Part shown: piece by piece, positions 36,129 through 48,264 of the stretch
Numbering within the stretch: position 1 is the first letter of the stretch
Layout of the letters: the number at the start of each line of letters is the position of its first letter
NCBI GenBank assembly: GCA_037043015.1
Contig: CM073323.1
Span: 26,254,758 to 26,318,757, forward strand
Direction: 5' to 3'
Source: Bryum argenteum
Lineage: Eukaryota; Streptophyta; Bryopsida; Bryales; Bryaceae
Length of the DNA: 64,000 bases
Program-made: the position numbers and the translations under genes
Notes under the pieces: generated by a model
What the model saw: only the letters and a program-made list of their open reading frames with translations
What the model was told of the DNA's origin: nothing
Databases searched by the model: none

Positions 36129-39100
36129 TCAAACCACTTCTACAAAAGCGTGCTTATGGGTCGCCTTGTAGCGGCTTGTGAGGTATTCACCACTTGAAAT
36201 TGGAGGGTACCTATACCATGAAGAATGTCACACTTTAGAATAAGGTCACCAAAGTATGAGAACAACATTCTTGTACTTTCAAATTTCATGTATGAAATTC
36301 TACTCGAATAATTTATACATACTTGAATTTTTTTCTTGTACTTACAAAAACCCATAATCAAAATAGTTTAGAGATGTGAGAAGTACAAAGAAAAACATAT
36401 GTATGTAGAAGAATCCTGACACAAGTAAGGAACATCCCCTTTACTTGGGTACTCATACCTTAGAAACCTCAATTTTGTTACTACAACAAAGTGGTAGTTA
36501 TCATAGTATGTCACTGATACTTACACCTTATCACTAAATGGAACATGGAATAATGCCAACTTAACAAAACTGAAGTTTTCCACTACACATCTCGACATCT
36601 CAAACAAACACGTTCTATTTCCAACTTAACAAGCATTAGAATGTTTTGACTAAACAAACTAACTCTAATTGCACATTTAACTTTTTGCATGATATGATTA
36701 AAACATGGTATGATAGTTTGATTATGAGGAGAGATAAACATTCAAGTTCAATAAAAGACCTTATTATCACAATCTTTGAAAAAGTAAACTCACAATCCAC
36801 CTTGTGATCAATAGGGGTTGTTTTTTTGAGGGTTTAGGATTTAATAACCAAGATTGAGTATGTTGATTTGAGAGAGGTCAAATAATGATGTATTGGTTTG
36901 TTGGCACTTACTTTGGAGGATTGTCTTCTGAACAACAAGTTGGGAAGCACTCCACCACACAATCATAATTCAAGTTGAAGAAAAACGGTATCTACAATTC
37001 ACCACACTTTCGTCAATTAACAAAGTTCAATAAAAAGTTGGTCATTTACTAAACAACAACGTATAGAAGCCTCATGGTGCTTGAATCTGCTAATAAGAAT
37101 GTCTTGGATAGGCCAACATAAATGGAGCATGAGTTTTGCAATATAACCACTACATATAAGCAAGAGAGTAGTTACTTCAATTGCATAAAAGGGTATGCCA
37201 AACTAAATCCCTAGAAGAAGAGAGTACAATAGATGTCAGAAGACTTACGGAGTATCGATCAGTTCCATTGCTCATCACTCGATGAAGGGTTGCTCTGCAC
37301 AAAAAAAACTACATTAAACTCTACAAGAAAATCACGCCAAAATATGGTGTAGGGACATATGGGAGGTCACTTAAACTTTCTTCTTGAGTGTGAGGATCCC
37401 CTAAGCGATGGAGTGTAAAATTTTAAAGTTGATGATCATCTAAACTTAGAGATTGGTCAAAAATACCAAAGATTGAGCCGATTTTTCCATATAAATCTCT
37501 CATTGAATAGAGGTTGTTTAAGGGCAAATTTGATTGACAATGCATCTTAGCTTAAGAATATGCATTCAACAATATGAAGATGTTCTACATGAACTTTCTA
37601 TGAATCCAATAAAAACATTTGAAATAAGTTTGTACCAAAACGAAATGAGAATATTTTTAAGTAGACATTAGGGCTATGGTTTTCACCTGAAAAGGCCATT
37701 AGTCCATCTCTCAAGCATTTGGCCAAGGTTCACAATGAAAGCCCTAGAAACAAGCCCACAAGATAATTAAACATCATATTAAGTGTAATGCATGTCTCAT
37801 TATGTTGATAAAAGTAACCACATTGTCAAGTTATTTTTTAACTAATCTCTTATTCATATGCTATGCACACCTAGTTTGGTGGAGTAACTAATTTAATTTT
37901 TAACCCGTTATAAATGATAGGTCTGCAACATAAATAATGATGTAGATAGGAATCTCAAAGTGTTTCCTAATTTGTCTCTTTTATAAATAAAATCCAAATC
38001 ACACAATCTTTGGTGTCTTAGATTCCTTCGAGATTACTCAATAACCACTATTTTTATACCAAGAAATAGGCGCATCTACAAACGATGCCTCTTTAGGTGT
38101 CCCTACCTTACACTCATAGACATACTTCTTCAAAGTGATTGCAAAATTTAACGTACATTGTATGAGTTTCTTATCTAGGGATATTACTAAAGCTAAAGAC
38201 ATGTAACATAAACAAGTAATGTGCAAAGATTATTATAGTCAATTAGTTTTTTTGTTGCAAAAGCTCAAAACTAGTTTCATTGGAGTAAATGAGCCTCACC
38301 CTTCCATAGGTGGAACATCCTCCCACACTTGCGGCACTCCATCTTGGTCTCTGCATATCTAGCATTTCACAACTTTCCTATCAAAGACTTCAAATGACTT
38401 TAAAGACTATGCAAAGGTAGAAGAGTAGAAGTTTTGCACATTGAAGTTTTGCAATCAGTTGTGATAAGCGACCTCGGAACCTTCTACAACCTTCTAGCAG
38501 ATCTTACTCTCCGGTTAGTTCGAGTTAAGTAAAAGTCTAAAGTAAAAGTATCTAAAATTACTGCCTTAACTGGGGTATATATATGTGAACCATATACAGG
38601 TTCAATAGATCTTTCAATACCAGTTATATATTGCTTCCTCTTTCTTCTTGCTCACAACATAAAAGAGGAATCAATATATAACTGGTATTGAAAGATCTAT
38701 TGAACCTGTATAAAGTAAAAAACCTGTATAAACTAAAAAAATAAATATAGTCAAAACGAAAGGGTGTTCACATTTACGAATGATTTGGATAAGGCAAGAT
38801 TATGCAAAAACCTGAAGCCCAGGTACATCGTCAGTGACAAGAAGGGTCAAAAAGCCCCAATCACAATGAGCTCCAACTCCATAGATCCCCTCTTCTTCAC
38901 TAGATTTCTCCGCTACATAAACAATAGAATGTCATTAAAACCTTTAGTTATTAACTAAATCAAAAGTACTACCTCTACACCAAAATTATCATGCTCTTCA
39001 TTACAAATACAACTTCAAAATTGCAATCCATCAAGAAGCACCCAAAATCATCGATGCATTGTAAGAAGCCTTCAACAATCTACCACAAAATTTTAAAAAA

Positions 39101-41240
39101 AAAAGGATAAACTCATCAACTAAAGCACTTATTGCAAAGAAAGACGATCATACTATATATACAATCATTGATTTTATTTGATAAAGTTATACTTTTGTTC
39201 CCCTCTTTACAAATATTTTGTGATTTTTCATTAGCTTGAAAATATTTTCCTAGTAATATTACCAAATCTTTGAAGTTAACATGATCTAAGAAAATAGAAT
39301 AGAGAAACTACCATTGTAATGAATAAGTCGCATCATGCTTGCAGCCTTGTCTATGATCCCTTTCTGGTCAAAGAAAGACTCGTCCAAGTTGAGTGCTAAT
39401 GCAAACAACGAAGCCAATCGTTTACACAAGGATCTGCAAAATACGATCAAAATTTATATACACTGGTACCTGGATAAGATCAACATTTAGTTAAGAACGT
39501 TGTCCCTGTCCCTTTATTATGCGAAGAGGTCAACGCTTGGATAAGATCAACGTCTTTGTCTGTCCGAAATGTTTATCTAATCCAAGCACCACTGTATCTA
39601 TGAAAACTTTTTAAAAAAATATACAATCTTTGTTCCTCAAAGCACCAAGCATAAATTATTAGGTCAATTGTTGATAATATGTCATCCACAAAGTAATACC
39701 AACACATTTTTCACAATGTTTATGTTTGAAGTACAAAATATTGACAAGGAATTTGCATACACTATTGCAAAGAAACAACTTACACTAGTTCCTTGTAGTA
39801 TTGTTCCATGGTTTCTTTCCATCCGGGCATATCCTCTGCATACCATGTGCACCACCATCTTGAAAAAATTCTTGGCCCCCATTAATAACATCCTACATGA
39901 TTTGAATGATATTCATACAACCTATTATCTTATTGTTCACAACATAGAGTTTACTTACCAAAAAAAATTGAGTTAAATGCGGAAAATAAAAACTCCAAAC
40001 CATTTGTATAAGGTGAGGGATCTTATCAAGTGCCTTCCTAGAAATAACGTGTCTCGACCTTGAGAGCCTAGCCTAAAGGTAGAGGGCACATTACTTTTAG
40101 AAAGGCACAAGATTGAAGTACCTTACATAAATGAGGTGCCTCAATTTCTAATGCAAGAAGGTGCCCTCAAATTCGACAAACAACCTTGAAAGAGGTCCTT
40201 ACAAGGTTCTTACGAGGTCTTACGAGATTAGCATGAATAAAGTATTTCTTCAACCTATTCTTGATCTTTATAAAAGTAACTAATCACACTCACCACCATA
40301 GTCCATCCAACCATGGTCAGGGGTTCTTGGACCTCGTTGTATGGGTACTTCAAAGTCCTTCGGAGGATACCATGTGGGGTATCTCTAAAGCACTAATGGC
40401 TAGGTAGGAACTAGCATAGTGTTCATCCCGAAAGGGGTTAGAAGTCCTGCCATTAGTGTGATGACCTCCGGGCATACATTGAACAAACACTCTATTCACG
40501 CCAGCCGCTAACTAGATTGAAGTTTCTCTTCTTCTTAGATAATCACACCAATGGTGAAACTACTAACCCCTCTAGCACAATAGATTTTGCACCAAATTCA
40601 TGCATGATGCATACACAATAGAATCTCATATTAATGCTGAAGACACTAACCTGAAGAAGGAAATTGGTTGGGTGAATAGAAAGGAATGTCGCTTCCAGGA
40701 ATTGTAGAGCCAATATAGTAGCTCTCCTTCGTATCCGCTGTAATTCCAACCACATGTAATGGTTTAAATTTCAAATTTTAACTTACAATACCAAGGCACA
40801 ATCAAAAGGATCTTCCATGTGTGGAAATTGCAAGCTTCAGAATCTCTCTTCTTTTTTCGAATCAAGTCCAGCGTACCTTTGGAACAAGCGTCCCCGATCA
40901 CTTCATAATCGAAAGGCGTGTAACCACGCTGATTCTTATCACGAAACACCTTCATCTTCTCCGCCTCGGGAAGGGCGAAGAACGCCTTGCTTTTGGCGAA
41001 AACCTCCTCCACAAGCTTCCGATCGATGCCGTGGTTGACAATGTAAAAGAAACCCGAACTCAGACATGCCTGCAGGCGGAACAATTTTAACCCACTTCTT
41101 GAATTTCAAAATGAACCCAATATATTTGCCCCATCAGAATTTGAAAAGTTGAGAGAGATGGGGGAGCAACTTACCTCGCGAATTTGCGCAGCCTGCGTGT
41201 GCTTGTCCGCGGCGGACATGTCGATGCACTCCAACGCCAT
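36129..41240 (-). CDS. 2-oxoglutarate/Fe(II)-dependent dioxygenase (isopenicillin N synthase-like)
   Basis: Eleven exons, all phase-consistent: 41240-41175, 41069-40877, 40737-40651, 39835-39784, 39433-39312, 38912-38812, 38358-38300, 37743-37687, 37294-37249, 36991-36912, 36210-36129; 314 residues. The N-terminal domain reads ACLSSGFFYIVNHGIDRKLV, FFALPEAEKMKVFRDKNQRG. The catalytic core has GVGAHCDWGFLTLLV with Fe ligands His189 and Asp191, VWEDVPPMEG, GAFIVNLGQMLERWTNGLFR, and ATLHRVMSNGTDRYS with ligand His250 and the 2OG-binding Arg259/Ser261. The tail ends YPPISSGEYLTSRYKATH. This layout matches the plant group of At3g46490-like oxygenases; the substrate is unknown. Exons as short as 46-59 bp explain why almost no open frame shows the gene. 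Upstream GC-rich sequence (41700-42020) is the presumed promoter and 5' UTR. Confidence 0.93.
38593..38712. other. Near-perfect 51-bp hairpin inside intron 6 of the oxygenase gene
   Basis: Left arm 38593-38633 and right arm 38672-38712 are perfectly complementary over 41 bp (start TATACAGGTTCAATAGATCT). After one mismatch, 9 more pairs follow (38635-38643 with 38662-38670), leaving an 18-nt loop. Perfect pairing over this length is typical of a young inverted duplication, such as a foldback element or a newly formed small-RNA hairpin. No terminal duplication was recognised. Confidence 0.9.
40371..40499 (-). repeat. Inverted dispersed repeat, copy in oxygenase intron 3
   Basis: The reverse complement of this stretch matches 42226-42375: shared blocks include CATCACACTAATGGC, CTAACCCCT and GAACACTA, then TTCCTACCTA. 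The two copies face each other across the first exons of the oxygenase gene. No coding capacity or clear ends. Confidence 0.75.
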
Positions 41241-42225
41241 CGCCAACAATTCCTGCTTACAAAATCCTACGACAAACATAAGAAAAACAGCCATTGAACA
41301 TATTTTTGCTATAATAACAAACAAATTAAGGTCCGAGTTCATCGATGTCCTAATACTCCAGCTCTAATACACTTGTCTTGGAAGGGACTCCACTTTCTGT
41401 CATCGTCTAGCAATAAGGAACTCAAATTTTCGTCCCTGGCTAAATCAAGAAAGCCCTGCATCAAGTGCACCTTCTCCTCCACAAAATCTATTGCAGGCTA
41501 CCGCGGAATTCAGCGATTGAATCCGAATAAAGACCTAAACTACTGTTTTAGTAAGTATGGGAGGATCGTGGCAGTAATGAAATGCGTCCTAACCTGATCA
41601 GAATTGCTCCACAAACCCTAGGATCTAAACTTTTGACTGGGGAGTCCAAGAACCTCCGCACATTCGTTGCGACAATTAAGGAAGATGAATCACAAATGGG
41701 ATGTGTGATTACCTCCGAAGCAGGATAAACGAATCAGCGAGACTCAGTAATTTCAGGGTGTGGGTGCAACAGGCAAATATTCAAAGCAAGCATTTGCTTC
41801 CTAATAGTGAGAATACAGGTATCGAGTATGTATTGGTGGCTGCAGGACTACCGATCGAGGGCTCGATTGCAACAATGTTGAATTCGGTGAGTGAGAGCCC
41901 CCCAAATTCTTCAAATCCCTCTGAAAATCGTCGTTTCTTGCTCGCCGATCTGATTGTATCGCGCTTGCAATTGAAGATGTTGCGGAGGGAGCAAGAGCAA
42001 GAGCGAGATATCTAGATTGTTGCGCACGAGGCGGCTTCGAAAGTTTTCTACTTTATTGCGGTACAATACTTGAATGCAGCTTTGCGTGATGCGATGTGAT
42101 GTAATTTACCCCATGAGCTTTTTCCTTTTGGGGGAGGGGTAAAAGATTTGACCCTTAGTTTTTAACATGTTGGCTTTGAAATTTTTATTTTCTAAGACAT
42201 AAGAAAAAGAGAAGTTCTTTAGAGG

Positions 42226-42375
42226 TCAACGTGAATAGAGTGTTCGTTCGTCCTAACCTTGCATGTATGGTCGGATGTCATCACACTAATGGCGGGACTA
42301 CTAACCCCTCTCGGGGTGAACACTACGCTAATTCCTACCTAACCAGTACTGTAGTGCCTTAGAGATACCCAACTA
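42226..42375 (+). repeat. Inverted dispersed repeat, copy upstream of oxygenase gene
   Basis: Partner of 40371-40499 in opposite orientation. Contains CGTGAATAGAGTGTTCGTTC, then CATCACACTAATGGCGGGAC. Possibly a small non-autonomous element; its boundaries were not resolved. Confidence 0.75.
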
Positions 42376-42540
42376 TCTAAGACACAAACTAGAAGAAGAA
42401 CACATGGTGTGGGTTTGCATCAAGTGGTAGGAGGTTTTACAACAAGGATCATATTAGCAGCCTTGAGGCAACTAAGCCTTAAAGCATCTCCACTAGGTTG
42501 GCTAAAGGCTTTTAAATCAAGGACTCTTACAAGAGAGTGT

Positions 42541-42800
42541 GAATTTATGGCATGCATTTTAGTAAAGGCACTTTTTTGTTTTGGGGTTTTCGAACATGGC
42601 CCATGTTCACGATTGCAAGCCAATCAAGTGAAATCAATACTAGATTTTTGTGTATTTTTTGTTTTGCATAATCATGATCTTAAGATGGAATCTAATACCT
42701 TTCTAGTTGGAAGGTTTCTCATTTGAATTATTTTTGGTATTGGATTTGCAATGATGTTTCCGCAATAAAAAATGTGAAATAATGGATTTTTGTAAGGCAA
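42541..42800 (+). mobile_element. TTAA-flanked element T1, internal fragment d
   Basis: Matches the left-centre part of T1 copy a (for example TATGGCATGCATTTTAGT and TTGGATTTGCAATGATGTTT) but lacks both termini. An old fragment lying just before full copy b. Confidence 0.7.
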
Positions 42801-43074
42801 AGAATGCATTCTTGAATGAGGGAGATATTAAGGATGTTGGGGAGGAGCTTATTTGATCGCTACAAAGTCTTCATTTTATAAGATTCACAGATTCAAATTC
42901 AAAAGGTGCCTTCATATTACGACCACCATAAGATTAAAATGGATGCTATAAAACCAAGAAAATATACTTCATGTATCCCATAATAATTGTCCGGTACCTT
43001 TTATCAAATCTACTTCTAGAGGTAGATTGGAGAGAACCTTTTCAACAATTATAATGGAACAAAGGGAGTATTAA

Positions 43075-44309
43075 CCCTTAAATGTCCACGATGTCGAAAA
43101 ATGACATTTTGGATGTACATCAGAAACTTTGAAGAGCCATATTTTCTTCATCCGAGGTCTGTTTTGGATGAAATCACTTGGATTAGGTTCCAAATTAAGT
43201 CTAGTTTGTGTTGTGAAGCTTTCAAGCCCATAAAATAAAGTATGAATTAATGGAATGCACTTTAGTGAAGACAACTCTTGTTTTTGGGTTTCCAAGCATG
43301 GGGCATGTATTACCATTGCAAGCCAATTATGTGAAATTAAAAATAGTTTTTCATGATTTTTTTTTTCATGGTCATGATCTTAAGGTGATTCTTAAAAACT
43401 TTGTAGTGAGAAGATTTTTGATCCAAATGATTTTGCTATTGGATTTGCAATGATGCTTTGTCAACAGAAAAAGTGAGAAAATGGATGATATTTGAGGAGC
43501 TATATCTCCCTCATCCACCGTTGGATTTCAACTTAATATTTTGGAATGACCTCCAATTAGAGTCTAGTCTAAGTGGTAGAAACCTTAACAAGATCGAAGA
43601 TGTTTTGAAGATATGGCATGAAATTGAATACAAAGGGTCTAGTTTTGGACTATTTTTCCTTTGTAAAATGTTCGGTAGTTTTTACCATTGCATGGCTTTT
43701 ATTTGAGCCAAGAATTTTTTGTGATGAATTTTTGTTGGGTAAAGGACTTATCCCCAATTCCGATGAACATCTTTATCCCCAATTCCGTTAAAATGGCATT
43801 ATTCCGGTAAAATGGCACACCTCAACTTTCTAAACTGCGGTTCAAAAACCATGTGATATAACAGAAATTTAAGGTGATATTAGGGAAAATGAGTGACAAT
43901 GTATATAAAGAAGTGATATTACCAAAAAAATTGTGATATTACAGAATACACCATTTTGTATGAGCACAAATGTAAGATCTAGTGTGACAAAATGGCACAT
44001 GGCATAGTGTCATTTTAACGGAATTGGGGTTCTTTCTAGTTGCTGATTTTTTCATTGCAATAGGTATATTGGTAGCATTTCCACCTCAAAGTGAAAATGA
44101 TGAAATTTTGCAGTTTGTTTTTGATATTAATATGTTATGAACTCCCGATCTATAAGGCCTCATGACTCAAATTTTGGTCCAGATGATCTTCGATAAGTCT
44201 ATTACAAGTTTGTACGGTTGAGATCTTAATAGCTTCTTTTGATTTTCATCTATGACGATTTCTATGGAAATGTGCTTTCCTGCTAAAAATAGGCTCAGGC
44301 GTTTAGGGG
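43075..44309 (+). mobile_element. TTAA-flanked element T1, full copy b, with a nested MITE
   Basis: Flanked by TTAA at 43071-43074 and 44310-44313, starting CCCTTAAATGTCC and ending GGCGTTTAGGGG. Its length of 1235 bp minus the 257-bp MITE D and one 4-bp duplication gives 974 bp, against 973 bp for copy a. Non-coding. Confidence 0.85.
43775..44031 (+). mobile_element. MITE with AAYCCCAATTCC-type ends, copy D, nested in T1 copy b
   Basis: 257 bp from ATCCCCAATTCCGTTAAAA to TTTTAACGGAATTGGGGTT, flanked by the 4-bp duplication CTTT (43771-43774 and 44032-44035). T1 copy a keeps the empty site, GATGAACAACTTTCTAGTTG. It shares termini and internal TGATATTA motifs with copies A-C but is shorter. 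A second phrase ATCCCCAATTCCG lies just before the left end. Confidence 0.9.
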
Positions 44310-44313
44310 TTAA

Positions 44314-45081
44314 GCTCTGGATCAAAAAATGCATGTTAACACATTGTGTTACATTCATTCTAAAAGTTTAAGCACCACATGAATGTGATGTGAAACCTCA
44401 ATTGAATTGCTTAACCCTTAAACGTCTAGCTATGCAGATTGGGGCAATTCAAAATTGGATCACAACATCTTTTGGACTTGAGCATCATGAATAGTGCATT
44501 TTTTGAACTTGGGCATCATGAATGATCCAATCAATGATGTTCCTGCAACCTCCTACAAGGTTATGTACAACCCCAACCTACCTACCATAATCCTTTCAAA
44601 GCACAAAATCACTCATACAAATTGTGATTTGAATTTTAAAATTTCACTTTTTGAATGCATCAGAAGAAGGTGACCAGTTTGACATCAAAATACAAGTGAA
44701 AAGTTGAGTACATTGAGAGCTACAGAGGAGATGCTGTTGGAAAAGAGCCTCTCGGGCCACCTTAGATTGAATAAGAGAGGGGAGGGGATTGGAGTGTGGT
44801 AGCTAAAATTTTGAATAAGGGGGGGGGGGGATTGGGATGTAGTGGCTCAAAATTGAAAAAGAGGGGGATTTGGAAGTAGGAAGATTTGGATCTCCCTCTC
44901 CTTGGATCCTCCCCCCTTCTCCACCTACTCCGGGTATTTTTTAGAATGAGCAAATCCAAACATACTTCTACAAAAACTGGAATTTTGATTTATGATTTTG
45001 ATTTATTTTGATTTAAGAGAATGTATGGATTTGCACTTGCTATACAGAGGGTCCTTGTTATTTTAAAACAATTCCAAGTTC
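44314..45081. other. Spacer, no gene seen
   Basis: A lone T1-like end (TTAACCCTTAAACGTC near 44413) marks another relic of the TTAA family. A run of ten G lies at 44820-44829. Otherwise featureless. Confidence 0.4.
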
Positions 45082-45260
45082 ATGAAGAAGGGAGGAGAAG
45101 AGAAGGGAGGAGAAGAGAAGGGAGGAGAAGAAAAGGGAGGAGAAGAGAAGGGAGGAGAAGAGAAGGGAGGAGAAGAGAAGGGAGGAGAAGAAAAGGGAGG
45201 AGAAGAGAAGGGAGGAGAAGAGAAGGGAGGAGAAGAGAAGGGAGGAGAAGAGAAGGGAGA
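45082..45260. repeat. 15-bp purine minisatellite (about 12 copies)
   Basis: The unit AGGGAGGAGAAGAGA is repeated head to tail, with some units AAAGGGAGG. Because the unit is a multiple of three, all frames stay open on both strands (for example EEKGG repeats), creating false gene calls. Strand asymmetry is total: purine on +, pyrimidine on -. Confidence 0.95.
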
Positions 45261-45760
45261 GTTTGTGCACTCTCCTCTCCTCCCCTCTCTTCCGATGCGT
45301 CCGCCCCGCTGCACCCCCTTCCCCGCCAAAATGGCACCCACCCTACAGGAATCCGTCCTACCCAAAGGGTACCCGCTTGCATTTCTGGCACCCGCCCGTA
45401 CACCACCGACACCCGCCCTACCCCTGCCACCCGCCTTGACGCCACGGTGGACTTACACATTACATCCTACGTAATTTTTTCCTACAAAAGATCTTACCCT
45501 CAGAAAATTACATGCCTCCTAAAATCAAGGCGGCATGCGGGACAACTCATCCGCTTGGTTTGCCCACCGCATTACCTTAACACGACCAATATGACAACCC
45601 TACTTAACATAGTATCCCTCCAATGGACCTTGAGGTACCCATACAACGAGGTTCAAGAATCTCTCACCATATTAGAGTAGACTATGGTGGTGAGTACCAA
45701 ATCAGCATGGGGAATAGAATCCAGGATCTCGTCATTGGGGTCATGAGCCCTACCCACCTA

Positions 45761-45806
45761 TCCAACTCATATTGGTGTCTAGTCACTCACACCAATATGA
45801 GTTGGA
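45761..45806. repeat. Perfect 18-bp inverted repeat with 10-nt loop
   Basis: Left arm TCCAACTCATATTGGTGT (45761-45778) pairs perfectly with 45789-45806. A second, shorter hairpin built on TTGAAATCA follows at about 45815-45842. No T-run after it that would mark a transcription terminator. Confidence 0.9.
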
Positions 45807-46147
45807 TGTTGATATTGAAATCAATAATCATTTGATTTCAAAGCAATGAACACTTGTACATCAAGATTTGGTGCATTTTTTTATTTTCTTCTTTTCTTTT
45901 CAAAGTTCTTTCAATTTCTATACGCGTTAGAATCTCTCCTTCTTTATGTCACATTTTAGACACTTGTAAACTCAAGTTTTTTAGACCCTCTAAGTGAAAC
46001 TTCATCTACAAACATCAAACATCAAATGATTGTGTTTTTGACAAAGCATTGTTTTTGATATGTGAAATTCTTGAATAATATCTTCCTATCTTTTCACCAT
46101 GTATGTTCTTTGATCTTTACTTATATTATAGTTTTGACATCATTTAA

Positions 46148-46901
46148 CCCCTAAGAGCCCAATCAACCATTTTACGGCCACTCCCGAATTTCGAGAAGTT
46201 TGTAGCATACTAAGAAAGGTTTTTTGGAATTTTTTTCTACTTTTGAGAAGTTTGGTGAGTTGAGATCAACATCCAACTTGGAGAACCTCATTTGGATTCA
46301 TAGATTGTTCACAATGAGCCTTCAAACACAAACAAGGCAAGGTTTCCTTGGTGTTGAAAAACTTACTATTTTGGAAAATCAATAGTGTTTCTCTTAGGTT
46401 ATTAGTAGCCTTCTATATTACCATATAATATGGTATTTTAGCCAATCATATCAATTTCCAACTACTAATAATAAAAAGTGTATTTTCTAGTGATTTTGAA
46501 AGTTTTAAGTTCTTCTAGTGATTCATTGTAAAATTTATCTGCGCATATTTTGAACACATCTAAGTTTTTCTCCAAACCCCTCATGCCTTCAGAGGTTAAA
46601 TAAGAAGCATGATAATGTGCACTTTCAACAAAAATTTCAATACATTCATGAAGGGCAATTTCGAAGTAACCAAGGAGAAATGTTAACCCTTAAAAGTCCC
46701 TTGGAGATAGTATGTACGCTGTCGTATAATTAGGATTTGCTACCAACAAGAAACTCTAAATTGGAATTGTAATAGCTCACTAGAACCACATTAATTCAAA
46801 TGTCAACTTCTTCTTTGAACTCAAACCCATTAAAGGTGTGCATTCACTTCAAAATACACCATATTCTATTGGTCGCCACGGCACGCTGAGACCTTTAGGG
46901 G
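46148..46901. mobile_element. TTAA-flanked element T2
   Basis: TTAA at 46144-46147 and 46902-46905 bracket a 754-bp stretch starting CCCCTAAGAGCCC and ending GACCTTTAGGGG, so the ends resemble those of T1 but the interior does not. An internal TTAACCCTTAAAAGTCCC at about 46684 could instead be the left end of a smaller element of about 213 bp sharing the right end. Confidence 0.6.
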
Positions 46902-47396
46902 TTAAGTTCACCTTACCCATGAAACACAAGCAACCTTTGAAATCTCTTCATTGAACTATCAGTAACCACAAAAAAGTAAATTCAAGTAGCACTTCTCCAC
47001 AAGATCTAAGGAAGAAGCAGAACTCCTTAAGACAATCTTGCACAGGTACCAGTTAGAGATTTACTTTCAAGCAAGGCAAACATTGTTGTACAAGAACAGA
47101 ATATTGACAATGTTGCTTGGTTTCAATATACAAAACCGACCAAATAAGTTCCATTTCCGAGCCTCATGGTAAAGAAAACAGTAGTCTCTACAAGAATCTC
47201 TGAACAAAGTCAGAGACGGGCACAATGTGAGCCCAAACCTACCGGGAGATCTCTCCTCCTACTGTACCAAGCTATACAATCTTCACTGTCTTCATATACA
47301 CAAAGAAAGCAGCAGCCTGCACCAGGAAAGGCGAAATTGCTCCCAAGCTTGCAAAATCGCTCCTAAGCTTGCAAAAATCTTGAACCGCAACATGCA

Positions 47397-47678
47397 TCAG
47401 TCACTTGACCATGCGCTAAGCTTCGACATCCCTCGGTCGCCCGATGAGGACACGGACAAGGCACTGCGAAACACTTTGCCTTGCTGCTGCTGCACCTTAA
47501 GCTGCGAGCCGCCATGACCGGCACCCTTGAAACCGTTCGTGACAAGATGAATGGCGCATCTGCAGTAACGGTGATAAGGATGCTTGGCGCTTGACGAGGA
47601 GGAACATGCGCTGCATCCCGTCATCATCGACGACATAAATTGACCTGCACCGCATCCCATATTGCCGCTCGCTTCCAT
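47397..47678 (-). CDS. Small Cys/Ser-rich protein candidate (93 aa)
   Basis: The frame MEASGNMGCGAGQFMSSMMT runs through GCSACSSSSSAKHPYHRYCR, CAIHLVTNGFKGAGHGGSQL to a Ser-rich end. Cys pairs (GCSAC, YCRC) with nearby His could bind metal, but no known finger pattern is complete. Upstream to about 48230 on the same strand is GC-rich, unlike the surrounding spacer, as expected of a promoter and 5' UTR. The in-frame upstream codons MSVFS are an alternative start. I do not recognise the family. Confidence 0.45.
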   Translation of the reverse strand: MEASGNMGCGAGQFMSSMMTGCSACSSSSSAKHPYHRYCRCAIHLVTNGFKGAGHGGSQLKVQQQQGKVFRSALSVSSSGDRGMSKLSAWSSD

Positions 47679-48264
47679 CGAAAAAACGCTCAATCCCTCC
47701 CTGTCACCTCTATTCCTAAAAATTTCCGATCACACGCCTGTTCCTACAACAAAGAATGCAGGATGATCGCAACACAAATTCTATTCCAGCATCCTGCGAG
47801 AGAGAAGCAAGAGCAAGAGCAGCCTTAATAGAGGCAGGTGGTGGAAGGTGGGATGCAGACGCCGACAGATCCCCGCGTTCTCTCTGGTTGGGCACCGACC
47901 CGGATTCGATCCCATGACCGATTCTTGCTTGGGAACAGCTGGACGATGGAACCGAGGGAATGCGCGGTCAACGGGTGGGTGATGAGTTGGCGTGTCTCCC
48001 ATAGGTCGAACCTTGTAAACATCCGAGGTGGACAGTGGGAGAAGTGAACGAGGGGGAACGGGGGGCGGGGAGGGTTGAAGGGTCTCATGGTGAATGCTGT
48101 CCGTCCACGTGGACTGGTAGTGGAGGCGGGCGGGCGGGGGGGGAACTTGACTGACGACTGTCCAGAGCCTTCCATTCCTCCGCCATTCCCTCCGTGCCGT
48201 AGCTTAACACTTCCCGATGCCAAAAGGAATTTGAATAGTGTTCTAAAGAATTAGTATCTTTTAA

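Noticed and set aside
45021-45680. Long frames with EEKGG or SSPPF repeats on both strands
   Set aside because: A 15-bp repeat keeps all frames open; composition, not selection.
47870-47935. tRNA-like B-box phrase (GGATTCGATCC)
   Set aside because: Stem halves do not pair and no A-box or acceptor stem is found.
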